Shown here one piece after another: positions 8,890-15,944 of a stretch of 38,185 nucleotides of DNA; positions within the stretch are counted from its first letter, which is position 1; every line of letters starts with the position of its first letter. The notes beneath the pieces were generated by a model. That model was given only the letters and a program-made list of their open reading frames with translations, had not been told where the DNA came from and made no database searches. Source of the DNA: an uncultured Clostridia bacterium (GTDB lineage: Bacteria; Bacillota; Clostridia; Oscillospirales; Acutalibacteraceae); the NCBI GenBank assembly GCA_944384855.1, contig CALWUY010000044.1, forward strand, positions 1-38,185. The letters are read 5' to 3'. Both the position numbers and the translations under genes were made by a program.

Positions 8890-9063
8890 TTCTGAATCAA
8901 CGGAAAAATACCGGGATTTACGGGATGAATATAATATATTTTCCGGAAATAAGAGGGCGTCGGACGACAGCGGAATTGATCCTGCTGTTAATCAGCATTA
9001 AACCGCTTATCTGTTAACCGTATGTGATTTTTAACCCCAATATTATGCTGTTATAAAGATTAT

Positions 9064-9076
9064 AGTAAATTTTACT
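9064..9076. promoter_or_regulatory. AT palindrome upstream of the regulator promoter
   Basis: AGTAAA-T-TTTACT is a perfect inverted repeat about 19 nt upstream of the -35 hexamer. It resembles the palindrome at 4447-4459 in size and composition. A second inverted pair, ATTGTTG (9091-9097) and CAACAAT (9131-9137), brackets the promoter itself. Operator function is inferred only from position and symmetry. Confidence 0.35.
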
Positions 9077-9094
9077 TAAAATTTTATTTTATTG

Positions 9095-9123
9095 TTGAAA
9101 TTTAGTTAAATTTATGGTAAAAT
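9095..9123 (+). promoter_or_regulatory. promoter of the LacI-family regulator gene
   Basis: TTGAAA (9095-9100) and TAAAAT (9118-9123) are 17 nt apart, with the start codon at 9159. The spacer contains GTTAAATTTA (9105-9114), the same half-site seen near the other two locus promoters, so autoregulation is plausible. Confidence 0.65.
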
Positions 9124-9158
9124 TTATTTACAACAATTATTATAAGGGGTGGCGGTTA

Positions 9159-10139
9159 ATGGCTACAAAAGCCAAAATAGCTGAACTTGCAGGTGTTTCA
9201 CCCGCTACAGTATCTAATTTTTACAACGGTAAAGATAAAATGGCGGAAGAAACCAAGAGAAAAATTTTAGAAGCGGCAAGAAAATTAGGTTACCCTGAGC
9301 CTGAACCCAGGTGTATAAACAACGCGAAAAAAACTACTTTGCTGGTGGCAGACGATCTGCAGAATCCGCATTACGGCAGTATACTTAACGGAATGACTAA
9401 AGTGGCGGTGCAGAATTCTATTTGTGTTTCAATGTGCAAGCTTTGGGACGATGTCGACAAATTCTGCGAAATGATTATCTCAGAGGGGTTTTATGCAGTA
9501 TATTTTGTCTCGGCATCCAAGAGTGTAACCCAAAGACACATAGATTATTTATCGGATAACGGTGTAAGAGTATTCTTTTCGTGGAATAATTTTAATATTG
9601 ATTTTGATATGCTGCTTGACAAAGCGATAAAATATTTTATTGATTTAGGTCATTCGCGGATAGCGTATCTCAGCGGACTTTCTATAGATGATGATCAGAA
9701 CGTACGCTATAAATCTTATTTAAAGGCTTTGGAAGCCAATAATCTGCCGGTTGATCCGGAGCTTATAATTGACGGAATATATCCTTACAATACCGATTCA
9801 AAGAGCGGATATTGGGCAACTGTTTCGTTTCTTAAAAAAAATGTTGATTTCACGGCGATAATCGCGCTCAACGATTTGCTTGCGATCGGATCCATGAATG
9901 CGCTGGCAGAAAACGGATTAAATGTACCGGCTGATGTTTCGGTGCTGGGATGCGACGATATTGTAATGTCGGAATATGTAAATCCGCCGCTTTCTACTAT
10001 GAGGTATTCCACTTCGGATATAGGTTCGCGAACCATGTATTCAATAATACATCCGGAAGAAAATTACGGAAGCGTTCCGGTAACCCTGCAGACCGAGCTG
10101 GTTATAAGGAAATCTACCGGCAAGGCTCCTGAAAAGTAA
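9159..10139 (+). CDS. LacI-family transcriptional regulator of the glycan locus
   Basis: The product is 326 aa. An in-frame ATG at 9114 lies within the promoter, whereas ATG 9159 has AAGGGGTGG 7 nt upstream and begins exactly with a LacI helix-turn-helix, so I use 9159. The DNA-binding segment reads ATKAKIAELAGVSPATVSNF followed by YNG. The GalR/LacI sugar-binding domain follows (about 55-326), with family landmarks LGHSRIAYLSG, IIALNDLLAIGSMNAL and DVSVLGCDD. It probably binds a sugar released from the locus substrate and relieves repression. The recognition helix (SNFYNG instead of SRVLNG) and the hinge (YPEPEPRCINN) depart from the usual LGYxPNxxAR pattern. It is flanked by glycosidase operons and ends at a convergent terminator. 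Confidence 0.93.
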   Translation: MATKAKIAELAGVSPATVSNFYNGKDKMAEETKRKILEAARKLGYPEPEPRCINNAKKTTLLVADDLQNPHYGSILNGMTKVAVQNSICVSMCKLWDDVDKFCEMIISEGFYAVYFVSASKSVTQRHIDYLSDNGVRVFFSWNNFNIDFDMLLDKAIKYFIDLGHSRIAYLSGLSIDDDQNVRYKSYLKALEANNLPVDPELIIDGIYPYNTDSKSGYWATVSFLKKNVDFTAIIALNDLLAIGSMNALAENGLNVPADVSVLGCDDIVMSEYVNPPLSTMRYSTSDIGSRTMYSIIHPEENYGSVPVTLQTELVIRKSTGKAPEK

Positions 10140-10146
10140 AAAATAT

Positions 10147-10177
10147 GCCCGCTGCGGAATATTGTACCGCGGCGGGC
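10147..10177. terminator. bidirectional terminator between convergent genes
   Basis: GCCCGCTGCGG (10147-10157) pairs with CCGCGGCGGGC (10167-10177) through an 11-bp GC-rich stem with one G-T wobble and a 9-nt loop. A T-containing tail follows on the + side and an A-rich flank (T-rich on the minus side) precedes it. It lies between the regulator (plus) and the 612-aa gene (minus). Confidence 0.85.
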
Positions 10178-10197
10178 GTTTGTTATGTAAATCAGTT

Positions 10198-12036
10198 TTA
10201 AGATTTTTTAATAAGCCGGTCTGCGATTTCCGGGTAGTCAAGCAGGTCGGCATAGGTAAGCAGCAGGCTGGTTTCACTCCAGTTTGAACCGTAAAATACT
10301 CCGCCTACTCCCGCTTTGGTTTCCCAGTCACTAAGGTTAATCCGTTCGCAGATATATCCGGGAGGCTGTTTTACCGGATTTTCCCCGGCGGTATATATAG
10401 GTCTTTCCTCAGTGGATACACATTGCGGTATGCATGAAGCTATGTCAAGCAAAAGCTCTAAATATCCGCGGTTTCCGGTGGCTTTGAAAAGCTTGTAAAG
10501 GCTGTCGCCAGAAAGAGTGCAGATCCCCGGTGCCCCGTGCTTGTTTTGCACATTTGCGAAAACCGCGCCTACCGAATTAATCTTGAGACGGTAAAATTCG
10601 CTGTAAGCAGGGAAGTCATACGGATATGTGACTACCCAGCTCGAACAGTAGCAGGCGCACATTTCGGCAAAACTGAGCCATTCTGTATCTTTTGTTATTT
10701 CGTACAGTACTGAGCAGCTTTCAAGCAGAGCAAAGGCGCTTTCGCTGTCAGGCGCACAGAGAATCTCACCCGGAGCCCCTGAAGTCACACCGGTCTGTAA
10801 GAATTCCTCACAATAATGCCGGCAGGCGTTTTTTGCGGTTTCAATATATACTTCATTGCCGAAGCGCTGCCACGCTTTCGCAAGCGCGGCCGGCGCTATG
10901 GCTCCTGCTGTGCTTGCAGGCACTATCATTTCACCGGTTTCTACGTTTACAAACTGCCCGAAAGTTTTGTATTTATCAAAAAGTGTGACAAATGCGTCGG
11001 CACATTTTTTTGAGGAATTTACAAGCTTTTCATCAGGCGGTATAATCTCAAGGCATTTGAGCAGAAAATACAGCGAATCAGCGCTTTTCCTTATCAGGTG
11101 TATATTTTCCGGTCCTTTTCCGAAACCGTCGTCTTTTACGGTGTTGCCGTCAACTATGCCGTAGTAAAATCCGCTTTCGGCCTGGTGATCGGCGAGAAAT
11201 TCAAGCGTTTGCACAGCCCTCTGTTTTGAAAGACTGTTTCCTGCTTTAAGCAGAGCGTAGGCGGAAATAGGACCGCCTATCCAACCCGCCTGCCATATTC
11301 CGCTTATCTCTGAGTAATATTTTCCGCTTTTGAAGTTAATCTCATTAAATTTGTTTTCCTGCAAATACAGCAGTTCTTTATCATAACCTGCCCCGGCGCG
11401 CTGCCCTGAGAGCAGGCATTTTCTGTTTTTAAAGAAGAAACGGAAGAATTCGTCCATAGAGCCGCAGGGAAAACGCAGTATTTTATATTCTGTATGTATT
11501 TGTTCGCTGTTACAGATGTTAAAACCTTTATCATCGGAAATATCCCAGTCACTGCACATACGGTATATTAATTTTCTGTTAGCCGGATATGAAAGGGTAA
11601 TTTTGCCGGCTGATACGGTAAAACCTATATTCAGTCCTTTAACCTGCTGCGGTGTAAAAAGCAGGAAACCTTCTTTCTTATGCCGGTAATAAATTCCGGT
11701 GCATGGAACCGCCATATCACCTGTTGTGACTTCGATTTTACCGCTTCCGTCAGGCTCTAGCGCAGGGACATAGGTCATTATTGCTTCGCAGTCAGCCCCG
11801 GTTTCTTCCGGCAGGTACATCGGCGGATATGAACGTTTTACCCGCTTGTATCGGTTGCCGTTATAGGCACATGCGGGCATCATAATATAACAGTCGTCTT
11901 CCCAGTCAGAAAATGTTATTTCGGCAAAAAAACGGGCTTCGTCGGTTTTACAGCTGCTGCTTGCGGTAAATGTAACTCCATCCGTATCGGCTTTACAGTT
12001 TCCGTAATTCGAAAATGCTTTTATATCGTATATCAT
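10198..12036 (-). CDS. Putative (alpha/alpha)-barrel glycosidase-like protein, family not recognised
   Basis: The product is 612 aa with no signal peptide, so probably cytosolic. Residues about 1-230 look like a beta-rich domain (short strands, GIYYRHKKEGFLLFTPQQVK). Residues about 240-600 show helical repeats with small-residue turns, for example GIWQAGWIGGPISAYALLKA, FLADHQAESGFYYGIVDG and GGVFYGSNWSETSLLLTYAD. That pattern fits alpha/alpha-toroid enzymes such as unsaturated glucuronyl hydrolases, GH127-like arabinofuranosidases or N-acylglucosamine epimerases. I cannot assign a catalytic motif and do not name an activity. It is the only minus-strand gene in the locus core, divergent from the 22-kb gene series and sharing its control region. 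The ribosome binding site AGAGG (minus strand) lies near 12048. Confidence 0.75.
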   Translation of the reverse strand: MIYDIKAFSNYGNCKADTDGVTFTASSSCKTDEARFFAEITFSDWEDDCYIMMPACAYNGNRYKRVKRSYPPMYLPEETGADCEAIMTYVPALEPDGSGKIEVTTGDMAVPCTGIYYRHKKEGFLLFTPQQVKGLNIGFTVSAGKITLSYPANRKLIYRMCSDWDISDDKGFNICNSEQIHTEYKILRFPCGSMDEFFRFFFKNRKCLLSGQRAGAGYDKELLYLQENKFNEINFKSGKYYSEISGIWQAGWIGGPISAYALLKAGNSLSKQRAVQTLEFLADHQAESGFYYGIVDGNTVKDDGFGKGPENIHLIRKSADSLYFLLKCLEIIPPDEKLVNSSKKCADAFVTLFDKYKTFGQFVNVETGEMIVPASTAGAIAPAALAKAWQRFGNEVYIETAKNACRHYCEEFLQTGVTSGAPGEILCAPDSESAFALLESCSVLYEITKDTEWLSFAEMCACYCSSWVVTYPYDFPAYSEFYRLKINSVGAVFANVQNKHGAPGICTLSGDSLYKLFKATGNRGYLELLLDIASCIPQCVSTEERPIYTAGENPVKQPPGYICERINLSDWETKAGVGGVFYGSNWSETSLLLTYADLLDYPEIADRLIKKS

Positions 12037-12230
12037 TTTTACGACCTCTTTTTGTTTGAAATATAATTGCTATGAAGTACCTGCTTTTTTTAGAAAATTA
12101 TATATCGAATATTAATGCATAGCGGATAGCAGCCTGATATTTGCTGCTTATACAAAAATTATATATTTTTTCTGTATATACTCTAAAACAGCCAGGGTTT
12201 AAACTTGAAATAAATTATGGTTTAGCTTAT

Positions 12231-12270
12231 GTTAAATTTACCTGATGTTGTAAATATTATAAATGTACAA
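12231..12270. promoter_or_regulatory. candidate operators over the minus-strand promoter
   Basis: Two elements are visible. GTTAAATTTAC lies at 12231-12241. The interrupted inverted repeat GTTGTA (12246-12251) with TACAAC (12265-12270) overlaps the -10 box. The first matches the half-sites at 4447 and 9105; the second resembles TTTACAACA downstream of the regulator's own promoter (9127-9135). Binding by the LacI-type regulator is inferred. Confidence 0.4.
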
Positions 12271-12284
12271 CCATAATATGTCAA
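12256..12284 (-). promoter_or_regulatory. sigma-A promoter for the 612-aa minus-strand gene
   Basis: On the minus strand TTGACA (12284-12279) and TATAAT (12261-12256) are exactly 17 nt apart. An inverted repeat GTTGTA...TACAAC (12246-12270 on the plus strand) covers the -10, and GTTAAATTTAC (12231-12241) lies just after the start point. A repressor at either site could block transcription. Confidence 0.78.
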
Positions 12285-12374
12285 GAAAATTTACAATCAC
12301 AAACGTCTGATACAGTAAAAAAACTGCATTCTATATAAAAAATACACAAAAATAATAAAAATTAGATAATTTAC

Positions 12375-12403
12375 TTGACAGCTATAACAAACGGGGATAT
12401 AAT
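12375..12403 (+). promoter_or_regulatory. sigma-A promoter of the 22-kb gene series
   Basis: A perfect TTGACA (12375-12380) and a perfect TATAAT (12398-12403) are separated by 17 nt. ATGGTAAAATATTTACTAAA begins at 12418, just downstream of the start point, and includes the inverted repeat GTAAA/TTTAC (12421-12433). The same ATGGTAAAAT string occurs in the regulator promoter at 9114-9123. Confidence 0.8.
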
Positions 12404-12592
12404 ATATTTATCAAGAAATGGTAAAATATTTACTAAATTTATTAAATTTTATATTCTGCCGGGGGTTTTTGTTTTTAACTGTAAAATATGCTGAATGACT
12501 GTACCGTATCATTTCATACGGCAAATATACAACACACTGCAAAAGCTGAAAAAGGCAGATTTAAAATTATTTTATCTTCGGAGGGCGGGCCT

Positions 12593-14092
12593 ATGATAGT
12601 AAAACATAAAATAAAGCGTCTGGTGTCCTTTTTGCTTACACTTTTAATCGCTGCGGTTATACCGTTCAGCTTTTCGGCATCTGCAGGAGGCGAAAGCGCG
12701 GGAGGTACTACATATTATATATCCTCATCTGACGGAAACGATGAAAATTCCGGTACAAGTGAGTCTTCGCCATGGAAAACCCTTTCAAAGCTTTCCGGAC
12801 TGACCCTTACCGCCGGTGACAGGGTGCTTTTGAAAAGCGGAGACCTGTGGGTAGAATCGGCTGAGATATACGCACCCTGCGGAAAGCCGGAAAATCCTGT
12901 AATAATCGGAAGCTACGGCGAGGGAGAAAAACCGCAGCTGAGACTTTTTGAAGACACTGTCGAAAAATATGCAGATACGCCGGTACTTTATATTGAGGAT
13001 GCCGAGTGGCTTGAAATAGACGGTCTTGATATCGGGTTCTGCGGTGTGGGAATAAACCTTCATTATGATAACACATATAATAAGGAACACGTAAAAATCA
13101 AAAATACGCATTTTCACGATATTTACGGTTTTTACCAGCTTGACCGCGCGGATATAACATTGTTTCCGCACGCGGCCGGTATTATAGTAACCCGCAGTAT
13201 GGCAATACCGGGTTACGAACAGCCTGCCCTCAAAGGACTTTATATTGAAAACTGCACAAGTTATGACGCGGGGTCGCTTTATACATACGGCGGAGCGATA
13301 GGCGGTTCCTATCCGGCGGTAGAGGGACTTTACGTTACAGACTGCGTAATGGAAAATAACGGAATTTACGGTATCGCAATAGCAAACAACATAGGCGGAT
13401 ATATGGATAACTGCAAGATAATTGACTGCGGCTCACGGTATGCTCCTATGGGTTCAATGGGAATTATGATATCGTGCGAAGGATTTACCATAATGAATTC
13501 CGAAATAGCTTTCCAGCAGCGGCTTGAGGATAACCCCGACGGCGGCGGAATAGATTTTGAGCATCTTACGTATGATGTGGATATCATAAACTGCTATATA
13601 CACGACAACTCCGGTGTAGGAACAATGTTTTTCAATTCGGGCGCAGATGAAACTCACCAGAATAAACGTATAAGATATATTTCGAATGTTTTTGAAAACA
13701 ATAACCAAAATGTTTCTAACGTGGGCGGGGCGGAACTGATATCGATACCGCTCTATTCGCTGGTTGACGGCGCAATAATAAATAACAGATACATGGAAAG
13801 TGAAAATCCGCTTACAATGTATATGGATGCATCGGTGGAAATAGCCGGCAACCGTTCATATTCTAAAGAACTTCAGGGAAAGGTATGGCCGATACTTGAT
13901 TTTGACGATGTAAGGGATTACGTAATAAACGGGAAACCGCTGCCGCTTCCGGATGATGAAGATCTTTCTGTCAGCACGTTTGACATAAGGCAATATCTTA
14001 TCGGAGTTATATGCGGATTCGGGGTAGTAATTATTGCGGCAGCAGCAGTAATTATTATCAGGACTATAAAGAAAAGGCGGGTTCGTAAATGA
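12593..14092 (+). CDS. Exported right-handed parallel beta-helix protein with C-terminal membrane anchor
   Basis: The product is 499 aa from ATG 12593, chosen because GGAGGGCGGG lies just upstream and the protein then opens with a signal peptide (basic KHKIKRL, hydrophobic core, ASA-like cleavage near residue 31). Residues about 38-460 form a pectate-lyase-like beta-helix. It opens with TTYYISSSDGNDENSGTSES, PWKTLSKL and VIIGSYGEGEKPQL, and has coil motifs such as IENCTSYDAG and IINCYIHDNSGVGTMFF. Residues about 469-489 are a transmembrane helix followed by KKRRVRK, placing the helix domain outside the cell. It is paralogous to the beta-helix part of the dockerin protein at 15945. Polysaccharide lyase or glycosidase activity is likely but unproven. 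The stop overlaps the next start (ATGA). Confidence 0.87.
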   Translation: MIVKHKIKRLVSFLLTLLIAAVIPFSFSASAGGESAGGTTYYISSSDGNDENSGTSESSPWKTLSKLSGLTLTAGDRVLLKSGDLWVESAEIYAPCGKPENPVIIGSYGEGEKPQLRLFEDTVEKYADTPVLYIEDAEWLEIDGLDIGFCGVGINLHYDNTYNKEHVKIKNTHFHDIYGFYQLDRADITLFPHAAGIIVTRSMAIPGYEQPALKGLYIENCTSYDAGSLYTYGGAIGGSYPAVEGLYVTDCVMENNGIYGIAIANNIGGYMDNCKIIDCGSRYAPMGSMGIMISCEGFTIMNSEIAFQQRLEDNPDGGGIDFEHLTYDVDIINCYIHDNSGVGTMFFNSGADETHQNKRIRYISNVFENNNQNVSNVGGAELISIPLYSLVDGAIINNRYMESENPLTMYMDASVEIAGNRSYSKELQGKVWPILDFDDVRDYVINGKPLPLPDDEDLSVSTFDIRQYLIGVICGFGVVIIAAAAVIIIRTIKKRRVRK

Positions 14093-14886
14093 GTAAAAGA
14101 AAACTTTTTTCAGCTTTGACGGCAGTAATCATTTTGGCAGTTTTCTGCCACGGACCGATTTCCGTATCGGCAGAAGAGCCAAAGACAGATTATGTGCTGT
14201 CACGGGATTTTACATATACCGCGGGTGTATGGCAGTATTACTGGTATAATGACGGTTACAATCCGCTTATGTATGACGGTCAGCGGGAAGCATGGCACGG
14301 TGAGGAATACGGAACCGCCGCAAGTTCCGTACTGGTAACAAAGGATATGATGTGGCATCCGGGCACAGCAGGTTATACCACAGTGGCTTTCACGGCGCCG
14401 GAGTCGGGAAGTGTGACTGTCGGAATGGAACAGCCGCTTGAATTGCTCAATCCCGAACTGAGCGACGGTACGGTTTTTTCTGTGATATCGGATTATCAGA
14501 TGATCGGAGAACAGCACCTTTTGACTAAGGAAAATCCCAAGCAGGAATTTGAACCGGTCACAATAGACGTATATAAGGGTCAGAATATTTACTTTTATTT
14601 ATATATGAATACTAACAATGCGGGAGACTCTACCCGCGTTACACCGTATATAAAATACAATGAGTTTAAAGAAGTACCTGTTCCCGAGAAGTCGGAAGAG
14701 GAGAAAGAAGAAGCCGAGCCGGCGCTTAGAACCGATGTTTCTGCGGTGGAACTTCCCGATGAAAACCAATCCTCCCGTATTGATGTAATTTCAATTGCTT
14801 CAGGAGCTGCTTCGGCAATAGGTTTTTCCGCAATTGTATTTGCGGTAGTGCTCATGATAAAAAGAATACGCCGGACTAACAAGTAA
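14089..14886 (+). CDS. Exported single-module membrane-anchored protein (repeat-module family)
   Basis: The product is 265 aa. A signal peptide (SKRKLFSALTAVIILAVFC... to about residue 27) is followed by one copy of the locus's repeated beta-sandwich-like module (about 38-195). Its landmarks are TAGVWQYYWYNDG, a VAFTAPESGSVTVGM strand pair, a VDVYKG-like turn and NNAGDSTRVTPYIKY. An acidic, proline-rich linker (EKSEEEKEEAEP) leads to a transmembrane helix (about 235-257) and a basic tail. The ATG overlaps the previous stop by 4 nt, so the two are translationally coupled and may form a pair: a beta-helix enzyme and a small binding partner. A carbohydrate-binding role is inferred from context; no known CBM family is recognised. 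Confidence 0.75.
   Translation: MSKRKLFSALTAVIILAVFCHGPISVSAEEPKTDYVLSRDFTYTAGVWQYYWYNDGYNPLMYDGQREAWHGEEYGTAASSVLVTKDMMWHPGTAGYTTVAFTAPESGSVTVGMEQPLELLNPELSDGTVFSVISDYQMIGEQHLLTKENPKQEFEPVTIDVYKGQNIYFYLYMNTNNAGDSTRVTPYIKYNEFKEVPVPEKSEEEKEEAEPALRTDVSAVELPDENQSSRIDVISIASGAASAIGFSAIVFAVVLMIKRIRRTNK
14200..14670 (+). repeat. single copy of the repeated module in the 265-aa protein
   Basis: One divergent copy of the same module, recognisable by YTAGVWQYYW, TVAFTAPESGSVTVGM, VTIDVYKGQNIYFYLYMN and TRVTPYIKY in the same order as in the two larger proteins. It is the only extracellular domain of its protein, so it is likely an independently folding unit. Confidence 0.7.
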
Positions 14887-14977
14887 TTTTCAGTGTTTTA
14901 ATTTTATGGCTTTATAGCAATATAAAACATACTGCTTAATAGTAAAGAAAACACTTCAGAGAAGGGCGGTTTACAAA

Positions 14978-15919
14978 ATGGCTGATACAGAATGGTTTTA
15001 TAAGAAAAAATGGGGAATTTTTGTACATCATCTTTACGGAGGCGATGTAGCAAGGCGAACCGAGAGAGGAGAAGAACCGGGAGAGCCCCGCGGCTGGCTT
15101 GAAAGGCTTGAGTGTTTTGATGCGGAACGTCTTGCAAAGCAGCTTCACGAGATAGGTGCGGGATATTTCTGTATAACTCTTCAGCAGCAAAGCCAGTATC
15201 TTTTGGTACCGAGTCTTCGGCATGCGGAGATAACCGGATATAAGCCCGGTACGGTCATGCCAGAAAGCCGTGATATTGTAGAGGAACTTTACGCGGCACT
15301 TTCCAAATACTGCATAGACCTTATGCTTTATTTTACCGGAGACGGACCTTTGGCTGACGAGCAGGCGGGAAACGCTTACGGATACACAACTCATGCAAAG
15401 CCCGTAACAGTAGATTTTGTACGCAAATGGGGCAGTGTACTTGAGGAACTGTCGGTGCGCTACGGAAAAAAAGTAAAGGGCTGGTGGCTTGACGGATGTC
15501 ATCCATGTATAGAGTACGATGAGGAAAAGTGGGGGATACTTAAATCCGCGATTTTAAAAGGAAATCCGGACGCTATAGTGGCTTTCAACGCTTCGGTTGT
15601 AGACCGGGTAAAAAGTTTTTCTCCGCTTGATGATTACACAGCAGGAGAAAGAAACGCGTTTGACGATATTCCGGACAGCCGGTTTACAGACGGCAAACAA
15701 TGGCATATTTTTTCATTTCTCGGTTATCACAGCGGAGCGGATATTCTGACTCCGGCGTGGGCGGCTCCGAGAAGCCGTTATTCAGCAGATTATATGCATG
15801 ATTTTGTAAGCGAGGTAACTTCCAGAGGAGGCGTTGTCACCATCGACGTTTCAATGGACGATTACGGCAATATAGACAGTGCTCAGCTTGAGGTCTTACG
15901 GGCTTTAAAAAACATATAA
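14978..15919 (+). CDS. Short GH29-like (alpha-L-fucosidase-fold) glycosidase
   Basis: The product is 313 aa, shorter than typical GH29 enzymes (about 430-600 aa) because the C-terminal beta-sandwich is missing. It has no signal peptide. The barrel opens with KKWGIFVHHLYGG, comparable to the KFGIFIHWG start of GH29, followed by AERLAKQLHEIGAGYFCIT. The strand VKGWWLDGCHP carries D172, in the position of the GH29 nucleophile Asp. The usual general-acid position is variable in this family and I cannot assign it. It might act on fucosyl, galactosyl or related links, or be an inactive relative. It is unusual as a cytosolic enzyme lying among four exported proteins. The ribosome binding site GAAGGGCGG stands about 8 nt upstream. 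Confidence 0.72.
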   Translation: MADTEWFYKKKWGIFVHHLYGGDVARRTERGEEPGEPRGWLERLECFDAERLAKQLHEIGAGYFCITLQQQSQYLLVPSLRHAEITGYKPGTVMPESRDIVEELYAALSKYCIDLMLYFTGDGPLADEQAGNAYGYTTHAKPVTVDFVRKWGSVLEELSVRYGKKVKGWWLDGCHPCIEYDEEKWGILKSAILKGNPDAIVAFNASVVDRVKSFSPLDDYTAGERNAFDDIPDSRFTDGKQWHIFSFLGYHSGADILTPAWAAPRSRYSADYMHDFVSEVTSRGGVVTIDVSMDDYGNIDSAQLEVLRALKNI

Positions 15920-15944
15920 ATATTTTATGAAAGGAACCACGGCT

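Larger units (their letters stand above)
12037..12592. other. 556-bp divergent control region
   Basis: No gene is supported here. It holds a minus-strand promoter (12256-12284), a plus-strand promoter (12375-12403), AT-rich operator-like repeats (12231-12241, 12246-12270 and 12421-12433), and leader hairpins at 12128-12148 (AGCAGC/GCTGCT) and 12504-12521 (CCGTAT/ATACGG). Both predicted leaders are long (about 180-210 nt). An in-frame ATG at 12488 exists, but it has no ribosome binding site and would put 35 residues in front of the signal peptide. Confidence 0.7.

Noticed and set aside
8886-8900. Palindrome TTGATTC-T-GAATCAA at the end of the GH36 gene as terminator
   Set aside because: It is a perfect inverted repeat with a 1-nt centre, too tight for a hairpin loop, and no T-run follows. 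It could be a protein-binding site, but nothing supports one.
9114-9158. Upstream ATG extending the LacI regulator by 15 residues
   Set aside because: It falls inside the promoter; ATG 9159 has a strong ribosome binding site and fits the family start.
12488-12592. Upstream ATG extending the first beta-helix protein by 35 residues
   Set aside because: There is no ribosome binding site there, whereas ATG 12593 has one and begins exactly with a signal peptide.
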